Positions 23,893-36,409 are shown, counted from the first letter of the stretch. The stretch is DNA of 64,000 nucleotides from Primulina eburnea (GCF_022965805.1 NC_133115.1:29751321-29815320); one strand, 5' to 3'. Notes: generated by a model not told the origin, from the sequence alone. Made by a program: numbers and translations.

Positions 23893-25056
23893 ATGGCTGG
23901 TAGACCACCAAGACAAAACTGCAATCACCGTTATGCTAACAACAACAACAACAACAATGCCAACGAAGGAGATAATGGACCACCACCTGGGTTCAGTCTT
24001 AACCAGGCCGACCTGATGGCCATAGCCACGATCGTGGCGACAACACTGCAAGAGTTAGTGAACTCGAATGCCAATCAACAACCACCACCTCCACCGTAGC
24101 ATGGAGTCAAGTTCCACTATGAGTCACTGCGCAAGAACAGATGTCCAACTTTCAGTGGCGCTGACGACCCTGAAGTTAGCCAGAGTTGGATAAAAAGCGT
24201 GGAGACTCAGTTGCGACTGTTGGAAGTCCCGGATGCACTGAAAGTGGACGTGATAGTGCCGTTACTCGAAGATCGGGCAGGCAAGTGGTGGGAAGCAATC
24301 TCGCCATCCATGACAGCTGCAGGACCAATCATGTGGCAACGTTTTAAGGAAGCCTTCCTGAAACAGTATTATCCCGCCGAGGTCAGACTGTAGAAACTGA
24401 GTGAGTTTGAAAATTTCAGTCAAACTCCAGACATGTCAGTTGTGGAATACACCTCCCAGTTAAACGCCTTAGGATCTTATGCTCCGGCAATCATGGCGGA
24501 TGAAGTTCTGAAATTGCACCGCTTTAAGAAGGGGTTGAACAGCAGGAACCAATCAGCCCTAGCAGTCTACCAACCGGCGAATTTTTCAGACCTGATGGGC
24601 GCAGCTATCCGAGCTGAAACTGTTATCCAACGTAGGGAAAAGGAATTTAAGAATAAGAGGCCTATGAGTAGTCAATCCCCACAGAACAGTCAGACTTTCA
24701 AGAGGTCTAACCAGTCTGGTGGACTATCAAAAGGGCCTCCGCCTGCCACAAACTATCAAGCCATTAATCCTTGCCCAACGTGCCACTTACGACACCTGGG
24801 AGAGTGTCGTAGAGCGACCGGTGTCTGCTTTGGATGGGGGAATCCAGGACACCGTATGGCAAAATGTCAAGACGCCACCAACAGGACAACTGGACCGGGT
24901 AAAGGAGACAGGTCAAACTCAGGGGTGAATGCCAATAAGCCACGTGAGAACAAACCGAATTCCAGGGTGTTTGCCATCACGCAAGAGGAGGCAGACGACG
25001 CGAACGATGTCGTGTCAGGTACCATATTTATTCAGCAAGTTCCTGCTTATGTGTTA
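23893..25056 (+). pseudogene. gag of chromovirus T
   Basis: The frame starts MAGRPPRQNCNH, has an asparagine run, then the Gag capsid pattern (W..RFKEAFLKQYYP near 24340-24380) and a C-terminal zinc region. TAG codons at 24097-24099 and 24391-24393 interrupt it, probably from CAG. The first knuckle is CPTCHLRHLGEC. The second, CFGWGNPGHRMAKC, has Trp in place of its second Cys, which should stop zinc binding. It runs in one frame into protease. A TAG acceptor lies three bases before the ATG, as in the upstream ORF. Confidence 0.85.
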
Positions 25057-28000
25057 TTTGACTGTGGTGCTACACATTCTTTTATGTGTAGGAGATTTGC
25101 TAAGAAGTTAGGATGTAAGCCCGAGAAACTAAATGAGCCCTTTCGAATAGCCACACCAACAAGTAGGGCCATTGAAAATCACGAAATTTACAGAGATTTT
25201 AAAACCAGTATTAGTGATCAGACTTTTAGCGCCGACTTCATACAGTTGATCATTTTCGATTTCGACATCATCTTAGGAATGGATTGGTTAGCAAGAAACA
25301 ATGCGATAGTAGATTGTAAGGGGAAGAAAGTCAAACTCATAACTCAGAATCAAGAGGGAGTCATGTACCAAGGTAAATCCAAGGAACGTAAATCACTACT
25401 TTCCGTATCTCAAGCTTGGAGAGCAATGAAATCCGGAGAAGACATCTACCTAGCAATGGTCGGTGAAGTAAGAGAAGAATTCGAACTGAAACTGGAGGAC
25501 ATCCTGATAGTGAGAGAGTTCCCAGATTTTTTTCCAGAAGAACTCTCTGGGACGGTCCCGAACCGCGAAGTGGAGTTCAAGATCAATCTGGTTCCCGGTG
25601 CTGCTCCAATCTCTAAAGCACCTTATAGAATGGCATCAGCCGAACTCAAGGAGCTAAAATAACAACTCCAAGATTTGCTAGATAAAAGGCAAATTCGACC
25701 GAGTGTCTCCCCCTGGGGAGCTCCAGTACTCTTCGTGAAGAAGAAAGACGGGAGTATGAGATTGTGCATCGACTACAGAGAATTGAACAAGATCACAATC
25801 AAGAACAGGTAGCCTCTACCTCGGATAGACGACCTGTTTGATCAGCTTAAAGGAGCCTCTGTCTTTTCTAAACTAGATCTGAGGACAGGTTATCACCAGT
25901 TGAAGGTCAGGGCTGAAGATATCCCCAAGACAACCTTTCGAACCAGATATGGGCATTATTAATTCACAGTGATGCCTTTGTCTGACCAACGCACCGGCAG
26001 CATTCATGGATCTGATGAACAGAGTATTCAAGCCATTCCTGGATCAAAGCATAGTGGTATTCATTGACGATATCCTAGTCTATTCTCCTGACGAGACGAG
26101 CCATGAAGAGCGCCTTCACCTTGCTCTGCAGACCTTAAGAGAGAATAAGATCTATGCTAAGTTCAGCAAGTGTGAATTCTGGCTAAGGAGTGTGTCATTT
26201 CTAGGACACGTAATCTCGAGAGAAGGAGTGTCAATGGATCCAAGAAAAGTAGAGGCAATAATCGAGTGGCCGAGACCTAAGAACGCCACCGACATCAGAA
26301 GCTTTCTTGGATTGGCAGGTTACTACCGGAAGTTTGTCGAGGGGTTTCCTCGATAGCTATGCCACTGACCAAACTCACACAGAAAAATTCTAAATTCATC
26401 TAGAATGAGGATTGTGAGAAGAGTTTCTAGACATTGAAAGAGAAACTCGCGTCCACGCCAGTGTTGATCCTGCCCGCGGAGGATATATATTTCACTATCT
26501 ACAGTGACGCCTCTAAGGACGATCTAGGATGCGTACTCATGCAAAAGGGAAGAGTGATCGCCTACGCATCAAGGCAGTTGAAACCGCACGAGCAGAACTA
26601 CCCTACTCATGATCTGGAACTAGCAGCGGTTGTCTTCGTCTTAAAGATTTGGAGGCACTATATTTATGGTGCTAAATGTGAAATTTTCACAGACCATCAG
26701 AGCCTCAAATACTTTTTCACCCAAAAGGAACTGAATATGAGGCAACAGCGATGGATCGAACTTCTGAAGGACTATGACTTGACCATAAGTTACCATCCGG
26801 GTAAAGCAAACAAAGTGGTTGATGCGCTAAGTCGGAAGGGCCCAGGCAAGGTAACTCTAGCTTCCCTCTCGGCCCAGCCATGTCTGCAGGAGACCGTCAA
26901 GTTAAACCAAGATCGAGACCCGGTACTGACCAAACTTAAGGAGCAAGCCAGGGAAGGGAAGTCTCAGGATCATCAGATTGATGACAAAGGAATCTTATGG
27001 ATGAAAGGAAGACTGTGTGTGCTCGACAGTGATAACCTTCGCCAAGAGATAATGGCAGAGGCGCACAAGTCAAGATTCTCAGTCCACCCGGGCAGTACGA
27101 AAATGTACATGGATCTCAAGAATAATTCTGGTGGAATGGCATGAAAAGAGATGTAGCCAAATTTGTCTCTAGATGTCAGGTATGCCAGCAGGTCAAAGCA
27201 AAACACCAGCGACCCGGAGGATTACTGCAACCTCTTGAAATTCCCGAGTGGAAATGGGAGAATATTTCCATGGACTTTGTGGTAGGATTGCCAAAGTCTA
27301 GGTAAAGCCACGACGGTATATGGGTGATCGTGGACAGACTCACAAAGACTACACACTTCCTACCCGTCTGCATGAATTAAAATCTCGACAAGTTGGCTTT
27401 ACTGTACATGGAAAACATTGTGAGACTGCATGGAGTGCCATTGAGCATTCTATCCGATAGAGATCCGAGTTTCGTCTCGCGTTTTTGGAAGAGCTTTCAG
27501 GAGGCCATGGGAACGAAAGTGACCCTAAGTATGACCTATCATCCTTAAACCGATGGGCAAACGGAGAGAACCATCCAAACCTGAGAAGATATGTTGTGAT
27601 CATGCGCTCTTGAATTCAGTAGCATTTGGAGCACTCATTTGCCCTTAGTCGAGTTTGCTTACAACAACAGTTATCATAGCAAGCATTGGAATGGCTCCAT
27701 ACGAAGCTCTGTATGGAAAGAAATGTCGATCACCACTTTATTGGGACGAAGTGGGAGAGAAAGCCTTAGTGGACCTGAGCTAGTACAAATGACTGTGGAC
27801 AAAGTTAAAATTATCCGAGAGAAGATCAAGGCAGCTCAATACCGACAGAAAAGCTGGGCAGATCTTAAAAGAAGGCCTGTAGAGTTCAACATGGGCGAGA
27901 AGGCTTATGTGAAAGTCTCGCCTATGAGAGGAGTTGTCAGATTCAGTAAAGCCGGGAAGCTGAACCCCCGATATGTTGGACCCTTTGAAATCTTAGAAAA

Positions 28001-28333
28001 AGTGGGCACGCTAGCATGCAGACTGGCACTGCCACCAAACATGTCAAGAATCCACAACGTGTTCCATGTGTCTCAACTAAGGAGGTACATTCCAGACACA
28101 AGTCACGTTTTAGAAGTAGAACCACTCTTGACCGAAGGAAACTTGGGAGAATGACTGAAGTACGAAGAGATCCCCATCAGATTTGTGGACACCAAAGAAC
28201 AATTTCTTAGGCGACGTATCATTCTCTACGTCAAAGTGCAGTGGTCTAACCATACTGAGCGAGAAGCAACTTGGGAAGTGGAAGAGAAAATGTGAAAGGA
28301 TTATCCCTACCTATTTGGAGACGAAGCCAACTC

Positions 28334-28353
28334 AAGTTTCGAGGACGAAACTT
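28334..28353 (+). other. AGGA-loop hairpin before the T polypurine tract
   Basis: AAGTTTCG-AGGA-CGAAACTT forms an 8-bp stem with the AGGA loop. Here it overlaps the end of pol (SSFEDETS). Confidence 0.65.
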
Positions 28354-28358
28354 CACAT

Positions 28359-28371
28359 AAGGAGGGAGGGA
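28359..28371 (+). other. Polypurine tract of T
   Basis: AAGGAGGGAGGGA lies directly before the 3' LTR. Confidence 0.9.
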
Positions 28372-29860
28372 TGTAAGATCCGATTTTTTTTAGCATGCAA
28401 TAAATAACTAAAAGGAAATTTGGGAGATTTGATTATTGTATTAAATAAGATATGCATATGGGAAAAGAATAAATTGTTGGAAGTCTATGTCACCAAGTGC
28501 AAGAATATATACATTAAGGCAATCATATTTTCGAAATTGGTAAGAAATAAGTGTAGATTGGGAATACAATATTTAATTAAAAAGGAATGAGTCATGCATG
28601 GACATGCATAGTTTCGAAAATTGGGAGGAAATTTAGAAGGATTAGGCATGATATTTTCGAAATTCTACTAGAGTATATGCTTAGATATTGTGATGCATGG
28701 ATACATGGAAATGTGGAAGAAAATAATCAAACTTGTTCACAAAATCCTTGACTTAGCTACCAAATTTTTGAAAATAATGGAGGGCAAGGAATTAAGAAAT
28801 AAATCTCACCAATTGGTAGGAGAATAAACTCATCATGGAAGGGTTTTTTTTATAACAAAAATCGTGTGATCTTGTATACAAAAGGTAGGATTTTAGATGC
28901 CATGTTTAGCTCCATCCCCTTCACCTATAAATACCACACTATACCTAGCCATATCTCACACTTAAATTTCGAAATTTTAGAGCTGAAATCTCGAAAATTC
29001 CAGCATCCCCTAGCGGAAACTCTGTCCAAAAATCATCTCAAAGTTAGCCTAAAAATCAAGCCGAAGTGCCGCCGAGTGTAGACTAAGGAACGATCCATTC
29101 CCGAAGCCAGGCCACCACGTTTTTAGCATCAATAATTATTGTAAGTGGGCTTGTTTTTAAAACTTATATTTCAGATTTATGCAACTTAAATTTTCGATTT
29201 TTGGTTTTAAAATTCGGTCGAGCTCCGTCTCCCATCTATACGTTTTTACGAAATTTGATACGTGTATGTGTTGACACTGTGAGGATTCCCTGAAAATTGG
29301 TGGAATTCCAACATATGGCCCTTAACGGTGGGATAGAACCGTTTTATGGCCTCGCCCCCTTAGAGGATTAAAACTTAGGGACTGACGTCAGTAAACCGTT
29401 AAAGATGAAAAATCGCAGTGTTGTTATGTTACAAATACGATGTTACGTTTATGAAAAGCGTGTTGTATTTATATGTATGTTTCGAAAATGTTATAAAATG
29501 GTTATGTTGTGTTCAATATCCCCCATTTACTGAGTATTCCCAAAATACTCACCCCCTTACTCTTCCCTCCCAGATAAGTCCGAAGAACAGGTTGAGGACG
29601 AAGAGTTCGAACAGTTTTGGGGCTGGTGAATCACAAGATTAGTAATAGATTTTATTTCTAATTTCTGATTTAATGAATTGTTAGACGCTTCCGCATTTAC
29701 CACTGTTTCGTTTGGATTTTGTTTTGGAAAGACATTTGTTGTTACGTTTAAATTATGATATATAAACTGGTTCGGTTTATATTGTGCTACAAAGGCTTGT
29801 TGTTTTGATTGTGTGATTGTTAAACAACGCCGATGTCAATCTCGAGTTCGGGGCGTGACA
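28372..29860 (+). repeat. 3' LTR of element T
   Basis: This 1489-bp copy of the 5' LTR has TATAAATA at 28926-28933 and GTAAGT at 29141-29146. It ends GGGGCGTGACA before the duplication agtac. Confidence 0.94.
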
Positions 29861-30130
29861 AGTACTGATAAATTGTATTGATACTAAGAGTTTCAGTCTT
29901 GACAGTGTTAAATCCAAATTGAAGTGGGTTTGTACAAATCTTTGTATAGATCAAAATCTTTTAGTGAATATCTTATCTTCGAGATAGAAGGAGTGACGTA
30001 TGAGTGTTTGAAATTTCCGAACATCAACAAATCTTGTGTTTTTCCTTATCAGTCTTATTCTATCTGTCCTTCATTCATTTCCGCACTTTTATTAAGTTAA
30101 TTATTTGATACTGACAACAAGATTCTTGAA

Positions 30131-30855
30131 TTGTCAAAACATTCGTATTTTTGTTGAAAATCGAATACCGATAAAAATTACGTCCCGGCGAATAAAATAC
30201 GTCAAAACTCCTTATTTTTCAAAAATAACAAAAACATCAACCTTATTTTAAATAATTAAAGCAAGTATTTAATAAATATATTTTTCATTTTTCAGCTCTC
30301 GGTCCCGTTCCTCGATCGCACCTCGAATAACTTTTAAAATACAGTTTTATGCATTTTAAATGTATAAACATGCACACTATATTTAATTCATGCCATTAAA
30401 ACAATTTAATTAAAATACATAAGAAATTTAATAAATTGCATGCATATGGTTCATGTGGACCTTAAAATTTTCGGGACGTTACACATAGCTTTCAGGCTAT
30501 ACTTTGAGCTTAAAGCACAAACACTCATTGTTGTATTATTCGATCTTGTAGAGATCAGTTGTGTTAAGAAGTTACATATCAGTTGAGTACTGATAAATTG
30601 TATTGATACTAAGAGTTTCAGTCTTGGCAGTGTTAAGTCCAAATTGAAATGGGTTTGTACAAATCTTTGTATAGATCAAAATCTTTTAGGGAATATCATA
30701 TCTTCGAGATAGAAGGGATGACGTAGGAGTGTTTGAAATTTCCGAACATCTACAAATCTTGTGTTTTTCTTTATCAGTCTTATTCTATCTGTCCTTCAGT
30801 TATTTTTGCACTTTTATTGAGTTAACTATTTGACACTGACAACAAGATTCTTGAA
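30131..30855 (+). repeat. Second unit of a 725-bp tandem duplication
   Basis: This unit repeats 20622-21081 plus 29866-30130, that is, the unit that T later entered. Without T and one copy of its target duplication, both units are 725 bp. Each unit contains the end of the R LTR (to 30483 here) and a part of the Copia C LTR. The unit keeps the uninterrupted site gagtactgataaa near 30592. Confidence 0.88.
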
Positions 30856-31280
30856 TATCAGTAATTATCACTAAACTGATTCATTATTCGAAAAAGTTAT
30901 GAAAATTGTCAAGTGTTTATTCAAACCCCTTCTAAACACTTTTTTACTCCCAACCAATCCTAACACCGACCATAAAAACTTAAACATATCGACAACATGG
31001 TTACACAAGATAAGAAAAAATCATCGAGTTTCAGAAAATGTGTTATCCATTGCATTCAATTTGAAATCTCCCGCTACATTTGGTCTTACTTTATTTATTA
31101 CATAATAACTGATTATTTCTTTTTTTTAAAATACATATATAATAAACTGATTTTTAATTTCGTGTTTGTTTGACATGTGATCAATAAAAAGAAGAGAAAA
31201 TTCTTATTAATAACCATAAAATGTAGCATTAAGAATTGTCTTCCCTTTTGTCAAAGTACTTATTGTGAACCGAACCGTAG

Positions 31281-33080
31281 TCATTTTCGCACCAGAACTG
31301 CGAATATCTGAGCACCAACCTCACTTCCTGATTTATCCAGCATGTCATAAAGTTCTGATTTCTGCTGAATGGTCCTTTTAAAGAGTTCTTCAGCTGTTTT
31401 CCTTCCAAAATGTCTGAGAAAAGTTCCTTCCATGGCAGCTCGAAGGTGTATTATCGCACCGTCACGGTCCAAAGATGCTTCGAGGTCTGTTCTGGTGTTC
31501 CTTAGCTCCATTTTCACAACGCTGAAACACCCATTTTTATCCACGATTTTCGACATTTGTTTGACTGAAGGATATACGTGAGGGATGTTGAATGAGTCCA
31601 CTTCATCTTGTTTTATCAGTCCCTATAAAGAAAAAATAAATTAAATGATGTCGTAACTAAGGTTAATACCAACATTACCACCCGTGAAATCACGATACTA
31701 CAGAAAATATACAATTAAAAAAAAGTATCTAATATTAACTCCTGGTTTTTTTTCAAATCTTGAAGACACAAATCATCATGCTTTCAAGTTTTGAACACAT
31801 ATATACGTCCTTGACCGTATGTGTTTTCAGGGTTATGTGCGCTCAAAAGAAACAAAAGGGAATTAATACTCAAGTTGAGTGTCACCAATCACGTTATTTC
31901 ACATGGATAGTTTATGTAATTAAACCATAACTAAATTGCAAACGTAAGTCGATAGCGTGAGATATTTAATTTATAAAAATATTGAATGTCTGGGAGTCGT
32001 GATAATAATTTTTCCTTGTAATATATATTAACTTGTACTCGTCAAAATTTAAGCATCCATGCATTTAACTCTAATTTGGCTGACAAACAGTTTATTTTTG
32101 TAAAAACAGTTGGTACATAGGTGTTATCATGTTCAAATCACAAATTTCTGAAAAACATGTCTCTTGTAAATAATCTCACACATTAGAAGTTTGAAAAATA
32201 AACAAGTAAACCATCTTCCATATTACCTCTTTTACCATCGCAATGAGGATGGATTCGACGAAACGAAAAGTTATTCCGACATGATTTGCAAGAACTCCAT
32301 CAGGCACACCAGGCGAGATTATCACAATCATTCCCCCTCGCACGATCTCTTTCCCTCTCGCATTTAAAAATCCGTCCATATCCTCATCGAATTGTGCTGC
32401 ATAAGCAGACACAACTTCATCCCTTGCGTCCGTATAGTGAATTTTACCTTTATTCCACGCCTTAGAGTTTTTGTCAACCAGTTGTTCAGGTATCTTGGAA
32501 AGCCAATGGATTGAAGAAGCGCAATATGCTAAGCAAATGGATGAGTTTGGGAACAACCGGCCTCGAAAAGACCCTGGAACCCCAGCTGCATAGTAGTTCC
32601 TATTAACAGGAAGAGATGCAAATAGGGTATTGAAGTCATTAGAAACTTGGTCGTTGAAAAAAACTTGGAATTCGAGGCAGCTGGAATCGTTGGCTTGGGA
32701 GCGATACTTTTGTTCGATGGCATGGATTATATTTTCCATGGCTAAGAAAGTGTTGGGTCCAGTGGAACAACCCAAATCTGTGATTGTGAACGTGTTTGAA
32801 GTTGATGACATCAGGGTTTTCACGTCAACACTTTGGATCAGGACATCCTTGATCAGGTTTTTCGCCGAATTGAAGCCCGTTCGCTGTCACATAATGAAAG
32901 AAATCAAGACGAATTTTTTTTAAGAGACTCGGATATATTCATGTATTTCGAAAACCCGGAAGTACGTAACGAAAATATATGTTCGGAGAAAATTAAAGAG
33001 AAGAAGAAATGTGGAACCTGGTAACTTGAATTGTTGGCATAGCTATATGTGCCACTGCCTGCATTCATTGGAGCTGCCAT
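31281..33080 (-). CDS. SABATH-family carboxyl methyltransferase, three exons
   Basis: Exons on the minus strand are 33018-33080, 32227-32883 and 31281-31622, with GT-AG introns of 134 and 604 bp, both in phase 0. They give 353 aa; the family usually has 350-380. The N-terminus MAAPMNAGSGTYSYANNSSYQ carries the family's SYxxNSxxQ substrate and SAM contact. DLGCSTGPNT is the SAM-binding loop, SFRGRLFPNS and SIHWLSKIPE are family motifs, and the C-terminus ends QIFAVLVRK. SABATH enzymes move a methyl group from SAM to the carboxyl group of small acids such as salicylate, jasmonate or loganate, in the cytosol. I cannot tell the substrate; it looks nearest to loganic or farnesoic acid methyltransferase-like members. 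I see no break. It lies inside the G bracket. Confidence 0.88.
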
Positions 33081-33150
33081 TATGCCTCTTCTTGGATTTT
33101 CAAGCTTACTTTTGATATGTTCTCTGTTTGTAGTTGGCCTCAATGGAATG

Positions 33151-33159
33151 TAATTTATA
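33151..33159 (-). promoter_or_regulatory. TATA box of the SABATH gene
   Basis: TATAAATTA on the minus strand is about 75 bases before the start codon, leaving room for a short 5' leader. Two inverted S MITEs begin about 125 bp further upstream. Confidence 0.5.
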
Positions 33160-33284
33160 GGAAAAATTTGTAGATTATTTAAAATATTATATGTAAATAT
33201 AAAATTGTTTAAATACAAAAATTATAGTATTTCAATCTCGGGAAGTCTCGGGAAGAACAAATACTTTTGCATGACAATTTAATA

Positions 33285-33465
33285 GCAAAAACTTGTGTGA
33301 GACGGTCTTTTGGGTCGTATTTTGTGAGACAAATATCTTATATGGGTCATCCATGAAAAAGTATTACATTTATGCTAAGATTATTACTTTTTATTGTGAA
33401 TATCGGTAAGGTTGACCTGTCTCACATATAAAGATTCGCGAGACCGTCTCACAAGAGACCTACTC
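33285..33465 (-). mobile_element. MITE of family S, copy 2 (inverted)
   Basis: This 181-bp reverse copy has flanks aatttaata (33276-33284) and catttaata (33467-33475), an 8-of-9 match. It lies in the SABATH upstream region. Confidence 0.75.
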
Positions 33466-33669
33466 CCATTTAATAAGTTGTCCCTATCCAATTATTTTAG
33501 TAGGGTAGTTTGAACTTAAAAGTGTTTTTCGTAATCTTCTTTATTTTTAAAAGCATTCGATTTTTGTGTTTAGTTAGGTTTTCGTGATTAATAAACGTTA
33601 GAGAACAAAAGGTAGAGGGACCTGTTGGACACATCTTCTGGGAGATTCATCACTGGGCCTTTCGGATAT

Positions 33670-33851
33670 GAGTGAGTTTTATGTGAGACCGTCTCACGGA
33701 TCTTAATCTGTGAGACGGGTCAATCTTACTCATGTTCACAATAAAAAGTAATACTCCTAGCATAAAAAGTAATATTTTTTCATGGATGACCCAAATAAGA
33801 TATCCGTCTCACAAATACGACCCGTAAGACCGTCTCACACAAATTTTTGCC
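33670..33851 (+). mobile_element. MITE of family S, copy 3
   Basis: This 182-bp copy faces copy 2 at a distance of about 200 bp. Flanks ttcggatat and ttcgaataa match at 7 of 9 positions. Confidence 0.8.
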
Positions 33852-34575
33852 TTCGAATAAAAGCATGGGTTTGCAACCGTTAGTGCTTTTAATAGAGGAG
33901 TGATTAAATTTATAAATTAAAAAAAAGTTGGTAAAAAATAGGAGTGGATATTGTTTAGAAACAAAAGTGAAATTGAAAGTCTTGAAATGCTACAATGCTT
34001 GATAAATAAGTGATTCTGATGATAATATTTTTACCATAATCTAGCTTCTGGATTTCAATTAAATTAAATAGAAGATAAACAAACACGTTATGAGTTTAAG
34101 AAACACACAAAATTGAAATTTTTAATAATTTCAATATAAAGTCAAAATTCTATATTTTTTTGTTGTGATAGTAAACAATCCTAAAATGGTTTAAAGTTAA
34201 AGCCATAATTCGGTTCCTCGTTACAAAACCTACTTTTCTCAATTTCGCCGTATACATTTTAATAAATATTCCCTCGGAAAAGTTTTTGCCGTATCTAATC
34301 TGCCTAATTATGGGCTAGTTAATTTATGGCCTAGCAAGCCACCGGAACATCTACATGTAATGAATGAAACATAAATATAAAAATTATAAAATTAATTATA
34401 CTTTTTATAAATATATTTTATTCGTTAGTGTAATTTACTTAACATATACGTATGAGATCACGTAAATATAATGTTGGAATAATGAGAGGAAAAAACGAGC
34501 GTTTATTTGCAGTCAGAAAAATATTACAATACTTGCAATAAGTTTTTATTTCTTTATTTGTCAAGATTACACATA
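33852..34575. other. AT-rich spacer, nothing recognised
   Basis: I see no gene, no clear repeat ends and no terminal repeats here. Confidence 0.4.
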
Positions 34576-36409
34576 CACTAGTAGAATTGTTTTGATTTTT
34601 ACTTCGCCACTAGTTACTTCGGAGATTGTTAATAATGAAGTAGTATATACCAATCAACTTCGTTAATAATATCGGTGATTCACAATTTAAAAAACACGGG
34701 CTTCACTTCTAATTTTTTGTAACATTATTTTACTTCGACAGAGTAGTTTTGATGAAGTAAAAACATAAAAAAATTTAAAATTTATATTTAGTGAAGTAAA
34801 AAAATGAACCATAATTTTAATTAATCTCCCTTAAATTATCTCTTAATCCATCGAGATCCTCATTGAAAAAAAATCGTGGATTCGTGATTTTCATTATTTT
34901 TAGATGAATAATTTATGAATCAAATAAATGTATTTTAAGTTATATATGTGTGTATGTGTGTACATAGTGATATTATTGTATATTAATTAAATTATTTTGA
35001 TAAAATGAAAATTATCTTTTTACTTCACTACTTTATTAAATTAATGTGATAGTGATCAAGAATTACTTCGTTAAATTAAAATTGTGTAGCAATAAAATAT
35101 GATTATTTACTTCACTAAATTAAATGATCAAATAATAAAATACAAAATAACTCTTCATATTAAAATTGTGTCGAAGTTAAAGAAAGAATTTACTTCACTA
35201 CAACTCAATAATTGTGAAGTCGTTCTCTATTAATTACTTCACTATAAGACAAACAAATGAAGTTTTTTAAATCTGTTACTTTGTCATTAAAGATAAATTG
35301 TAAAGTAAAAAAAGATCTATGTGACGGTTTTTAAAAAAATCGTCTCAAATATTTGTGAAAGCCTAACTGTCGCGACGGTTTTTCCTAAACCGTCGCTATT
35401 TGCGACGATTAATATAGCGACAGTTAAATTAATCCGTCGCTAAATAAATCGGCGATGGTTTTTTGAAAACCATTGCTAATAGCGACGGTTACCAGTAACT
35501 ATCGCTAATTAGCGCCAGTTCATTAAAAACCGTCGCTAACTAAATCGGCGACGCTTAATAACCGTCGCTAGCGACAGTTTATCGTACAGTTTTATCATAA
35601 AGCGTCGCAAATTGACTATAAAATGCCGGCACTTCTACCCATTACTCTCCACAATACTTCACATTTTCGGTCCATTTTCTCCTCTGCGCGATTTTAGTTA
35701 CGCTTTAAAGTAAATTTTTTTATCTTCTATTTTTAATTTATGATCATGAATTTTAATTTTTTTCCGCTTATTTTATAACATTATTAAATAGTTTTATAGA
35801 TTATTTAGAAATTTAAAAATGTGATATTTAGATGATTGGAAGAAATTATTTAAAAATATTTATAAAACTAAATATTTTTTATTAAATTATAAAATTAATT
35901 TTAAAAAAAATAATAAAACTAGCTACGGTTTTAGCTACACCGTCATTAATTAGCGACGGTTTTCATTAATATCGTCGTAATTACTTAGCGACGGTTTAGT
36001 TTTGTATTGTCATTAATTAGCAACAGTCTATCTTTATAAGACCGTCGCTAATTAACGACAGACTGAGATTAGCGACGGTTTCTCAGTCTGTCGCTAATTT
36101 AGTCCCACATTCTTAATTACTTCTCAAAATACAAAACATGTGAAGTTATACAACACATTTACTTCGTCATTCAATGTAAACTATGTAGTTATATATAAGT
36201 TATTACTTCTGCACCTTACGAAAGCGATGACGTAGAAGACGTTGTTTTACTTCGGCATCGGTCTAATTCCGAACCGGTTTTCCTTCATTGAACCGGCCAA
36301 CGGCTTCGCTAATTTCTTGGATACGACTTCGGTGATAATGCGAAGTAGGCAATTATCTACCTATGACTTCATTGAATATGCGAAGTAAATTAAGGAAATT
36401 CTACTAGTG
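34576..36409. mobile_element. Non-autonomous CACTA transposon (1834 bp)
   Basis: Perfect 13-bp terminal inverted repeats, CACTAGTAGAATT, are flanked by the 3-bp duplication ata (34573-34575 and 36410-36412). The ends carry many TACTTCG and GAAGTAA words, the subterminal repeats usual in CACTA elements. The middle (about 35340-36110) is filled with inverted copies of GCGACGGTTT and AAACCGTCGC. There is no transposase. The middle could be a second nested element. Confidence 0.88.

Larger units (their letters stand above)
25057..28376 (+). pseudogene. pol of T: protease, RT, RNase H, integrase, chromodomain
   Basis: Protease shows VLFDCGATHSF with DCG at the active site (25060-25090). RT starts with [10 protein letters not shown] (about 25765) and has FIDDILVYS (about 26063). 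RNase H shows [10 protein letters not shown] (26500), then ELAAVV, then TDHQSLKYF (26690). Integrase shows CQVCQQ (27176), then MDFVVGLP (27271), then LSDRDPSF (27450) and GQTERTIQ (27555). A chromodomain with VKVQWSNHTEREATWE (28230-28280) follows. Stops include 25660, 25810, 25960, 26401 and 26428. Frameshifts are at about 25980 (2 bases lost), 26345, 27125 and a compensating pair at 27680-27775. The stop codon falls inside the LTR. Confidence 0.9.
21082..29860 (+). mobile_element. Full-length Ty3/gypsy chromovirus T (Tekay-like), defective
   Basis: This 8779-bp element has LTRs of 1489 bp each, an initiator-Met primer site, an extra 5' ORF, a gag-pol frame, a chromodomain and a polypurine tract. 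The target duplication agtac is at 21077-21081 and 29861-29865. The second duplication unit at 30131-30855 preserves the empty site. The chromodomain after integrase places it in the chromoviruses, and the layout fits the Tekay clade. Many stops and frameshifts break the proteins. The LTRs differ at a few percent by eye, so it is of intermediate age. Confidence 0.95.
17650..30965 (+). repeat. Copia C LTR, split by R, T and a duplication
   Basis: The LTR pieces are 17650-18229, 20975-21081, 29866-30130, 30484-30855 (partly a duplicate) and 30856 to about 30965. It begins TGTTGGAAAC. It has TATAAATA at about 18087, with many AACTG and CAGTT words before it. It also carries the segment around 29920-30030 that matches, inverted, the LTR of the M array (54400-54480). 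The end at TAACA is a guess, since the other LTR is missing. Confidence 0.6.

Noticed and set aside
31369..31581. Plus-strand frames over the SABATH exons
   Set aside because: They are shadows; the minus-strand exons have proper splice sites and the family motifs.
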